Source: Enoplolaimus lenunculus (taxonomy: Eukaryota > Nematoda > Enoplea > Enoplida > Thoracostomopsidae). From it: a stretch of DNA of 64,000 nt. The DNA lies in assembly GCA_030248215.1 (NCBI GenBank), contig JASANG010000483.1, positions 1 to 64,000 of the forward strand. Direction: 5' to 3'. The notes below the pieces were generated by a model, which did not search any database, was not told the origin of the DNA, and saw only the letters and a list, made by a program, of their open reading frames with translations. Below are positions 21,801-32,139 of the stretch, in pieces (positions within the stretch are counted from its first letter, which is position 1; each line of letters begins with the position of its first letter). The translations under genes were made by a program, and so were the position numbers.

Positions 21801-24690
21801 CAAGTATCAGAAAAATAATTTGCAAGGATCCCGATTTGTTGTCGCTGCAACTGGAGGTAAGTTGTAATATTTTTACTCGTAAAAAAGGTCGAAATGCGTT
21901 GTGGTATTTATAGAAAAAACGTCTATGGCTGAACGCAAAACTGTTTTGTATGTTTTAAACGTGATTAAGATTGATATTAATAATTGTAGACGTCGACCAC
22001 GACAAGCTGGTTAGCGCCGCAGAGAAGTCAGCATTTGGCAGTTTGGGCAACTCATTCGAAGATGAATTACCTACAATGACACCATGTCGATACACTGGAA
22101 GCTATGTGAGCGATTAATGTCTTAAAGGGATAAAGTTTGCGCTGAGGAAGCTATTCTCGAATGTATCGCTTGTTACCAGTCGACACTTGGTTTCAAAGCC
22201 AAAAGTTTTATGTAGCATGCTGTGCAATCTAATGTTTATCAGGGATGGGATTCTAGGTCTCGGCAAGTTTCGGTATTTGGCAAGGTTCGGTCGCGGTCTC
22301 GCTTTTTTGAGTCTCTGTTGTTTGCAGCTGAGTCCAAAAGTCGAGGATTCAGCAATGTATGACTGTATTGTTGAAGTAAGTGATGGCTGAAGAATAAAAT
22401 GCTTCTGTGAAATTGTAAAATTTCATAGTTACGCAACAATTACTGTTTTACTCGGAACATGGGCGCGTGTACGCACCCGTTTAGAATATTTCTTGATCCG
22501 TCACTGATTGTAAACTTTTCACTTATCAGGTATTTCACCGTGAAGATAGCTGGCCGCTTGTTTATTTGGCTCTCGCAATTGAAGCACCTGGTTGGGATAA
22601 TATTGACGATTATTTATGCATGAAAGTCGCGCAAAAGGTAATAATTATTATACGGATTAATGTTACATTTACGCAGATAGCATTTAGCGTAAGCCTTATT
22701 TTATTTGTAAATATTGGTTTGAAGCATATAGTGATTCTGTTGCTGTAATTTAGAAAACTGAACAACCCTTAAGGTAACACATGTTTTGAGAGTACGCGTA
22801 ATTATTGCAAATATAGAACTCGGTAAACTCAACTTTGAATCTAAAAACACTGCTCTTTGTTTTATTGTGATTTGTTTTCATTTTATAGATGTTTGGAAAT
22901 TGGATGCGGTCAAAGCAGCCATACCAAACAAGTCCGTATCGCCTGCCTCATCGTATCGGTTGGTTTGACCATCATCCCGTACACTGTTACGACACGTTTT
23001 ATATGCCATATTACCAAACTGGCCTCTGGGGTCAATATATCGTGTCGCACCCGGCATCTGCACCGCAAGCGTTGAAAGATATTCAGACTGAATGGTGAGT
23101 GGATTTTTTCTTGTGTTTCGTTGTGTGTGTCGTTATTTGGAAACAGATGGCATGCCTAAATATATACTTTTTGGCCCGATTTGAAATCATGAAAGATATG
23201 CAACTTGAAAATCGCCAGTAGCTGTGCAACTTACTTTTTTATTTTTGGTTTTTATATTTTTCAGGAAGTATATGGCAACGCTTTCGAATGAACGAGATAT
23301 TGAAATGGGCAAAAATATGCTGCGTAACGATGCTTTGAGTACGCTTGAGAATGGCCCGTCGAGTTGTGACGAATTAGCAAGGTATATTGAGCGTACCAGA
23401 GCTTGGTTTATATCCAAAGAAATTTTCAAAACTATTTGGGGTCCAGGCCTATTTGCCATCCCAATGTGCTACGTTTTTTGGATGAATGGTGTTTTGTTAA
23501 TCTTTCGCAGAAGTTTTGTGTTTCGTTAAAGTGATAGAGTGTAAATCGGTCGATTCATAGTCCAATTAATGTGATTTTTATTAATGTGGAATCCAATTAT
23601 GGTTCTTTATTGATCTTGATTGGTTCAGCTTTGTGTCTGTAAACACCAGAAAGCAGCAGTTTCGTATCTATGCTTCTACAAATAAGCTTACTCTACTTAG
23701 CAACAAACGGAGGTTAAGTCAGCTGATTGTTAGTATATATTATTTTGATTAAACATCAATCCAGCAGAAATATTTTATTGTTTTTAGAAATGTTTTGCGG
23801 TACAATAGACACTATTCAGCGCACGATCTGGCTGCAATGCTTAGCGTAAGTTACCATTTTAAAATGCATCGTTCTATAATTTCGAATTAATGATTGTTTT
23901 GTGAATAACAAAAATACGCTGTTCCAGTGAAACATTTTGAAATGAATCAGTGTGAGACAATTCTAATACTTGTGGGTGGTCCGGTGTACTTTTTGTGGCT
24001 TTTGCTCGTTTTCCAGTTGCAAGTCAATCGCTGTTTTGTAACTATTTTATTGCCAAATATGCTAATACTCTGCTGACTAATTTTTTACTATAATTATTCA
24101 GTTTTATTTCTGTTTTAGGTAGTGAATCAAGATATGTTCAGAAAAACAGCATACGAATACATCTATGACCGTTGCCCTGTGCTCATTGGATTTGGTTAGT
24201 AAAAAATGCCGAGAGTTTGAGTTGGCTCTTATGCATAGTCATTAGAGTGGTCCGAACAAAGTAGTAGATCTTTAGACATAATTCAGATTTGTGTACTTTG
24301 TTTAAGTTTTTTGATGATAAGAAAACAATAATGCATCATTTTAGTTCATGTGACATCTAATGTAAGGAATTGCGTAGGTGTATTGGTGCCACATTGTGTT
24401 GCTACCGCAACGTGCAAGAGTATTTGTGAGCTAGGAACACTGGCCCATGTTAGTTATCGGGTGTATCCACTAAAAGCTTAAGTGGAAGCCTAATTTTAAG
24501 CCTAAGCCTCCCAGTCTGTCAGTGAACACGTTCCTTAACATTCATGAACATAATGAGTGTGGTTTAAGAAGCATTGAACATCCCATTACACGACACTAAA
24601 ATACTACTTAAATTTCTAGGGAAAACGTCTCAAGTTGCATTTCAAGGCTACTGGTGGGTCAGATGGCGGACAGCGTGGTGGTGGATGTGA
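18807..24690 (+). CDS. UQCRC1: cytochrome bc1 core subunit 1-like (M16 family), first exon not located
   Basis: Thirteen exons join in phase: 18807-18950, 20165-20251, 20564-20693, 21030-21121, 21513-21619, 21777-21856, 21990-22105, 22530-22637, 22889-23094, 23265-23381, 23788-23845, 24119-24194, 24620-24690 (TGA). They give 463 residues plus a missing start exon, close to the 470-480 usual for core 1. TELTNGVRIASEN and VGVWQECGSR are the M16 N-terminal strands. The peptidase HxxEH motif is HFLKH here, so zinc-dependent cleavage (the mitochondrial processing peptidase activity) should be absent, which fits the structural core-1 role in complex III rather than MPP-beta. LALAIEAPGW and FGNWMRS follow in the second M16 domain, and YWWVRW resembles the aromatic core-1 C-terminus. 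Exon 1, needed for the targeting peptide, has only weak candidates (for example 16525-16554). The last exon model rests on phase and this weak match. Confidence 0.87.
19299..19510. mobile_element. GGTCTCGG-family hAT-like element, copy 1
   Basis: Starts CAGGGATGGGATTCTCGG. The far part (ATTGTTGAAGTAAGTGATG onward) matches the copy at 22.24 kb. The matching right terminus is not visible. In intron 2 of the core-1 model. Confidence 0.5.
19546..19950. mobile_element. CCGGAA-family hAT-like MITE, left end eroded
   Basis: The right end is CCGGAATTCCGGTTGCACCCTG without interruption (ends 19950). The interior matches elements at 27.09, 45.61 and 48.15 kb. A left CAGGGTGC terminus is absent. Confidence 0.55.
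21120..21221 (+). repeat. 51-bp tandem duplication carrying splice signals
   Basis: Two perfect or near-perfect 51-bp copies (21120-21170 and 21171-21221), each starting at a GGGTACGTATT donor and containing GTTTGTTTCAG. The first donor is used in the gene model. If the second were used, exon 5 would gain 17 codons without a stop. Confidence 0.75.
22240..22445. mobile_element. GGTCTCGG-family hAT-like element, copy 2
   Basis: Starts CAGGGATGGGATTCTAGG and shares the downstream ATTGTTGAAGTAAGTGATG block with the copy at 19.3 kb. It sits in the intron between exons 21990-22105 and 22530-22637. Confidence 0.5.
24443..24530. repeat. type-C TAAGCC repeat in last core-1 intron
   Basis: GGCCCATGTTAGTTAT followed by AAGCCTAAGCC. 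It resembles copies near 32,350 and 49,264, a third group of TAAGCC repeats. Confidence 0.45.
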
Positions 24691-25843
24691 TGTTGAAAAT
24701 TTAGAAAATTGATATAGTTTTATTGTTGTGTTATGATTTGCCTCGGGATTGAACTTTTACATAGAAAAGATACTACTTGATGTATGTTGCTGTCATACCG
24801 CAAATTGCTAAGCATAATAAGGATAGTGGTAGGAAATCCCTACTTCCGATTCCGCTTTAAAGCTCCGATTTCGAATGAATTGAGTTCCGTTTGACACCCT
24901 GACTCCTCTGGTTGCTGGCAACAGGTCTTGTTTAAGTATACAGCTATATACAACACAGTATTTTGAGCGTAGCAATATACTCAGCGTAGCAATTTGCGCT
25001 AAGATGTGTCTAAGTCAAACCATTGATGTCAAGTCCGGACTTTGTTATGTAGGAGTAGGATTATGTTATATGGAATGGGGTCTGAGCACTACACTTAAAT
25101 GTAAAGTTAATATTTAAGTCCTACGACTTTGTTCGTAATCTCCTTTGGCACAGTTGATAGTTATTTATCCTGTATACTTATTGCCTTGCCTAGATTGTTT
25201 AGTATGCTTAGTGTATATTTGGTACGAAAATGTTTGTTTGATTTTAGCATTAAATTCAACGAGTTTGTGTTTTGTGTTAGAAAGCGATAAAGAAATTTAA
25301 CACTGGCAGGAAAATTTTTTACCCTTTCCCCAACACATTAACAACTTTGGGTAATTGGCCAGAAGCTGCTTAAACCGCTGTAATAGGTTTTACGTGCGCG
25401 TATGCCTTTGGCTGGATAAGATTGTTTAAGGTTTTGAATTGTCAAAATAATGAGGTCGTGGAGTTTTGCTGTAAGTTTGAAAATTGATTTAAGCTGAGGT
25501 GGTATGATGTATAACTTATACAGGAATGGGTTAACGATATGCAGCAAAAATTAGCCAGAGCTGAAGGATAATTTTCTACTGAATGACACACCTGATTTGT
25601 CCTGACCTATATTTGCTTCGACGTTAATTGCATACTTTCAAAACCCAGGCTGACGTGAACGCTATCAGTCTGAAATTTGCTATGTGTACGTCTCGTAAAC
25701 TGCAGTGCAAGCAATGATATTCAAAAGTAAACCCTTTCCTGTATGACACTAAGCTCGAGGAGCCTGTAACATCTTTGCGGTCATTTTGTACTAAGTACAC
25801 AATCTATATACACAGTTCAAAATAAGTTGCTCATAATACACTA
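24691..25843. other. intergenic between core-1 and RPUSD2 genes
   Basis: No coding or RNA signal seen. Both neighbouring genes are on the + strand. Confidence 0.4.
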
Positions 25844-25986
25844 GTCCCATGTTACTTTAAGAGGCGTCGTGGTTTGTGGTGGTTTCATAAAAGAGTAGGT
25901 TTAGATTCTAGATTATATTTTTTGCTTAGGTTTTGGCTTAGGAACACGCTTAATCTACTGTTACGCCCCTTTAAGTAACATTGGTC
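25844..25986. mobile_element. type-A TAAGCC MITE just upstream of RPUSD2
   Basis: Ends GTCCCATGTTACTTTAAG and CTTTAAGTAACATTGGTC. Flanks ATACACTA and GTACACTC match at six of eight bases. It ends 99 bp before the first in-frame ATG considered for the next gene, so it may contribute promoter or 5'UTR sequence. Confidence 0.65.
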
Positions 25987-26085
25987 GTACACTCTACAGA
26001 AAAAGGGTACAATGCAACCGGATGTGCGGCTCGGTCCAACCTCGGGCAAGTGGTCATTTGCTGTTTGATCCTAGTTTCGGTATTT

Positions 26086-29000
26086 ATGTTTATCGTCTCT
26101 ATACGTTTATCTTCACATCGATTGCTTACACTAATGAAACGTGAAACCAGTTGTTCTTCGGCGCCCGATACTGTTGTGAAATCAACAACAGAAGATGAAA
26201 GTGGTCCTAAAAACAAAAAACGACTCAAGGTACGTGCAGTTACTAGTAACAGCGTTCGTTTTTAATAAAAGCTGGGGCCCATGTATAGAACATGGCAGGA
26301 ACAGTAGTATTAGCATATTCCTAAGCGTAAGCTTAAGCAAAAAAAATAGTCTAAAGCTTAAACTGACTCTATTATAGCCCGTCCTGAAAACGATCCGGCC
26401 CTGTTCTATACATGGGTCAAAGTTGCTATGTGCGAACAAGTGTATTGTAGTATTAACAGTTCGTTTGCAAAAAAACTTCTTTGACGAAACCGTAAACACT
26501 GCATATACAGTCTCTACATCAGGCGAAACAACACCTAATCATGAATTAGACGTTATGAGTTGGTCGGCTCTTGTACACTTTTGCCCGCATTTAAAGTTAT
26601 AGCTTAGGTTCACGCTTATGCTTTACGAAAAGCTTTTTGATGACATCCGACACCGTACACAACGCACGTGTATTGCTGCATGGCACAGCAATACAGCATA
26701 TGAATTTGTGAACAATTTTTGAAGTGCGTCGTTTCACGATAATACAACGCTACATTTAGGGTTGTGCTATGCGTTTCTGCGTCGTACAACGGCAGCGGCG
26801 ACCGCCACGCGTCATTAGATGCAGCCGTTCGTTGCCGCTTGATGCCGCGTTGTGCCGTCCGCTGCCGCTTGATGCCGCGTTGTGCCGTCCGCTGCCGCTT
26901 GATGCCGCGTTGTGCCGTCCGCTGCCGCTTGATGCCGCGTTGTGCCGTCCGCTGCCGCTTGATGCCGCGTTGTGCCGTCCGCTGCCGCTTGATGCCGCGT
27001 TGTGCCGTCCGCTGCCGCTTGCGCCGTGCATTTGCTTAATTTTTTAACATGACGCCGCCGGGCGGTGGTGAATATATAGCACAACCAGGGTGCAACCGGA
27101 ATTACAATTTACCGGAACCGGAACCGGAATTTGAAAATTTTACCGGAACCGGAACCGGAAAGTGAAAAATGCATTTCACCAAAAATTTCATTTTAATCTT
27201 ATTTTTTGCTCTATTATTTGTGAAATAACCTTAGTCGAACATAGATATTTATTTTATTTGTTGTATTTTAGATTTTCATCATCGACTGAAGTGAAATCCA
27301 CCATCAATGGCTTATATTCGGAGTACAAGTGGCTTTCAAAAGAGATTCTTAAAAATTAGCAAAGTTAATAAAACGGGCAAATTATAATACCGGAATTTTT
27401 AAATCCGGTAAAAATTTACCGGAACCGGAACCGGAAGGTGAAAAAATGCCGGAACCGGAACCGGAATTCCGGTTGCACCCTGAGCACAACCCGTAGATTT
27501 TGACAAGCCCATTCGTAGACCTAAGCCTAAGTCGTTGACGGAAGTGTGCAGGATCCGATAATTTTGCGGACGTTATTGTCCGGTGATTGGGTTGGTATGT
27601 TCCGAGTTATTTTCAAATTTTAAACTACCGATATTTCCTTAAAGCATAACTTGGGAATTAAATTGGCATGTTTTTCAGTACTATGTTATAGGTATCGGCC
27701 GATGAAACAATGAAACTATTGGCACGGTCTGGAATAACTCGACCGGTGGACTCGGTTGAATCTCCAATCAAACCGACGTATTATTTTGAAAATCGTACGT
27801 TTAATAATATCACATCGTCTCAAAAAAGCCCTTGTACACATTCTGCCGCATAAGAGTCAGAGTTAAAGGCTTAAGTAAATCTTTTCCTAAGTCTGAACCT
27901 AAGCCTGAGCGGAAATGAGGCGAAAGTGTTGGACAGCTGAAAAAGAGTGTTGTGTGTTGTTTGGTTTTGTCGATGCCATATGTAGAACTCGTCCCTAATT
28001 GGGGCGTAAGCCTAAGGGTGAATATGAGCCTTATTAGCAGGGTTCCAATCTGAAGCAAATTTTGTCGGAAGCGGGATCGGAATCGGAATCAAATTTTTTG
28101 TCGGAATCGGAATCGGAATTATTAGTAATTATATCAAAAACTCAGGTATATGACTTTTGACTTTTTGGTGCATTATGGTTTTCTGTAGTGTTCACAGCTT
28201 CAGTAAAAATTGCTTGTATAGCTGACTGTATTAGCGATCTACTAACCTGCAAAATTATGATATTAATGGAGGCTTGCCAATTCTAAGAGGAGCCTGTCAA
28301 TTCTCAAAGCACAGGAACAACTTGACCTTAAGTTTAAATGCAGTTAAGCATTTTCGGCATTTCAAACCTTTAAATGTAAAGTCTTATGAAATCGTAAATA
28401 ACAGGAACCAACTTTTTGAAAATTAACCAATTCAATGGAGCGTCGTTTTTACTACAGTAAGAATACTGTTGAACCAAGCATCGTGCTATATTTGAGAACT
28501 AGTGGGGCTAACATCACTGCTTGCCGCTATGAAGTAGAATTTTAAGTTTAGATTTTGTTATTCGTTTAAAGGTAGAGCTTAAAGTTTTCAATTGCAGTCA
28601 CATTTAGATTTTGTTATTCGTTTAAAGGTAGAGCTTAAAGTTTTCAATTGCAGTCACATTTTGACAATCTGCGAAATAATTTACTCTGCTACTGAAAATA
28701 CTTAATAACAAAAACAAACAGATTTGTAAATAAACGAAAAAATAGGCAAAATTTAAGTTCAATCAGCTTAAAAACTCATAACCGAAAAATCGGAATTCCG
28801 GCATCGGAACAGAAGCCAGTCGGAATCGGAACCCAAATTTTTTCGGAATTTTAGCCGGAATCGGAATTCCGTTGGAACCCTGCTTATTAATATGTCAACC
28901 TTAGCGAACGCATGGTGTAGTTGCAGTTAGATTAGGGGTATTTGGCGACCCCAATTTTTCAATATTAGCCACATGTTCCGCTCCTAGAAGAAAGTTTATC

Positions 29001-30122
29001 CAATCATGATGTCCTTTTCGAGTTGAAGGTATTATAATTGCTGTAGAATTGCAAAAAGCGAAGGGTATCTCAGTAGTTTTTGACTATTTTAACATCGTCC
29101 GGCACCGTGTGGTAAGTAACACTCGTGAATTGCTGCATGTCATCACGTAACAATTTTGAATTTTTCCATTTGAAGCCAGGGTGTAATCGGAATTCCGATT
29201 AAGATTACAATTCGAATTCAAAACGATTACGATTCCGATTCTGATTGCACAATCAATCGGAATCGGAATTTCCGCATTTTAATGCTAGGCCTACTTCTTG
29301 TGATATGTTGTATAAAAATTCTGCACCATTTATCTATTAAATTGTTTTCGATAAGTTAACTTATCAATAATTGATTGTAGTTTAGCTTTACAGAGCCAAA
29401 AAATGATTGCCGATTTGTTCATGCGACGTTTTTGAGAATTTTTACCGGCCAACAGACAGCCTAAATCAATATTATATATACTTGTTAATACAAATTATCC
29501 GTACAGCCACAAATTTTGCAGTTCGAATTGCGGTACAAATTTGCCGTTCCGATTCCGACTCCGGTATAATCAAGTTCCGCTTTCCATCCTGTTTGCAGTC
29601 TTCGCCATTGGGCGCCACGGGACAACTAAAATGCCACTGGTAAGCAGTATTCAATGAACAAACAGGTGTTGCCGGCTGTTTGAAAAGCTTTGTGTTTTTT
29701 GATATTGCAGAGTTACGAAAAGTGAAACCATACTATTTTAACTACGCTACGTTTTGCAAAAGGCGGTGGGTCGGACGCAAATTGGTGCAAGTTTTGACGG
29801 CAGAACTTCATCCGCGGAGTCCGTTGCAATTTGTATGTTTTTTTATTTCGTCAAAAAATGATCAAGGAGCATCTCCTTTGAGTGACGTTTTAGAATTGGT
29901 AAAAAATATAAATTGACGATATTGCACACAAGCCACACTAAGTCGACGTCCCGTAATGTTTTTTATTGCATTACGTGCATTATTTTTGCTAAGTCGTTTT
30001 AATACAGTCACCGACAGAATTAAGTGCGCAGAAACCACGATAGCCGCGTTTGAGTGTTTCAGCGATTATTATTGTTGTTGTTGTTGTTATTATTATTATT
30101 ATTGTTGTTGTTGTTATTATTA

Positions 30123-30157
<35 letters not shown>

Positions 30158-30788
30158 GTTATTGTTATTATTATTTTTAATGTTGTTGTTATTATTATTG
30201 TTATTACATTTTTAGCCACGTAACATTAAATCCGGCCGATTACGTGTTAACGGAAAACAAATTGATGTCGATTACGTATTGCGCGATAACGATCTTATTG
30301 AACAAACTACACACAGGCAAGCATAATACTGCAGTATCCAGCAAAAGCATCTTTGTGACAAAAATATGGTTGGGTACCAGTTTAGGCTCTTTAGTTTTAT
30401 AATATCTCTTAGGCCATGAACATACGTAAAGAATTTGCAGTGCCGCCAGTCGCACATGCAAGTTTTGTTAGCGAGAATTTGCAGTGCAGTTGCAAGTTGT
30501 ACTGCAAGTTCTCGCTGCAAAACTTGCACTTGTGAATAGGATTTTATTGCATTGAGTGTAGAAGTTGTTTGGGGAGCGAGAAAGTATGTATGCTTGAATC
30601 TCATTGTGTACATATCTGATTCGTTGTTTTTAAATACTGATACTTATAAGTATAACTCTTTACGATTTATTAATAAATAGTTATACTAAGTAAATCTACT
30701 ATTTTCTACCAATTATTGATGGTTCTTATGAGTGAGTCCATGTTTTTCGATCAACCTGTGGTTGAGACGTTGTCGCTGTTGTTTTTGT

Positions 30789-30832
<44 letters not shown>

Positions 30833-32097
30833 GCTGTTGTTGTTGTTGCAGTTTGAAGCCTCGACACGGCAAAATAATAATATTGTAGTTATGCAAACGT
30901 ATACGTGAAAATATATGTCGCTATGTGGCTGTAACCTTGTTTGCATTAAATTATTTTTTAGGCATGAAGCTAGCGTGTCTGCCTCGCCGATTGAAATAAT
31001 CGAAGAAAACAATGACGTTGTTGTCGTAAATAAGCCATGCTCACTGCCGGTATGCTTGTGGATCCTGTTTATTGAATTTAATATTGTCGAAAATAGTTCA
31101 AAACGTTTATAAGCTTATGGGTTATTTTCTGCGGTTATTTTCTCATTAACGCAGTAGTACAGTGTGCTTTTCAGGTTCATCCGTGTGGCAGATATCGACA
31201 TAATTCAGTGTTTTACATTCTGAAATGGGATCACAATTTTGAAGACATTCGAGGTTAGTATACTTTGATACAAGAATCGGAAATTGAAATAATTTTTGAC
31301 CTGTGTGGTCGGTTTACTGTCGACGAGGCTGCCTAAAATGCGTTAAGCTGAAGCTTTAGCCTTTTAACTATGTACATAGATTGGTTTTTGAAATTTTACA
31401 ACACTGGTTCGTGTGCTATAAGAAATTTCAAAGCATTAATATTGAGCACAAAATACTATCCGGGGATTTTTTACTATGCTCAGAAAATGTTCGATAAGGA
31501 AAGCAATAACCTGCAATATATTAATATTTTTTACCTGCTTGGTGTGTACACGGGACATTTTTTGACGTGATTTAGCTGAATAGTTTTCGTGTCTACGACA
31601 TTATATAAATATACTGCGTCTATTTTCAAAATATACAAGTTTAGTATTGTATTTTCATTCAGTCGCACATCGGTTGGATCGAATGACGTCTGGCGTGTTG
31701 ATATTTACAAAAAGTTTACGGATGTCACAACAATTTCAGCAAAATTTAACATCGCATCGCATTCAAAAGCAGTATCTGGCGCGTGTCGAAGGAAACTTTC
31801 CAGAGTACGTTTTGGTGCACGAGTGTATTTAGTTTCATTTTTGAAAATTCTTACATTTTTTGTTCGGTTTAGGTCCTATATAGCAACAGCTGCAATACGT
31901 AGAACGTTGCACCTTTGAATAATAAATAGTGTTGACTTTTGAATCACGAAAATATGCCATAAACAATTCAGTTTCATGTTTCTTTAACACAATGAAAAAC
32001 TATTTTTTGGTGCATGCAATAGACGTTTGTCTGAAAGCGTATCGTTATCTGGTAATAGGTGCTATACCGCTTGAGAATAGTGATACACTCTTAGAAC

Positions 32098-32139
<42 letters not shown>

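Larger units (their letters stand above)
26756..27494. mobile_element. GGGTTGTGCTAT-ended MITE with internal satellite and nested hAT-like MITE
   Basis: The left end is TAGGGTTGTGCTATGCG and the right end is ATATAGCACAACCCG once the nested element 27086-27482 is removed. A smaller relative is at 52,603-52,787. The body holds a GC-rich 30-bp tandem array. Confidence 0.65.

Noticed and set aside
26756-27084. Four overlapping open frames of about 90 codons
   Set aside because: They arise from a 30-bp repeat whose length is a multiple of three.
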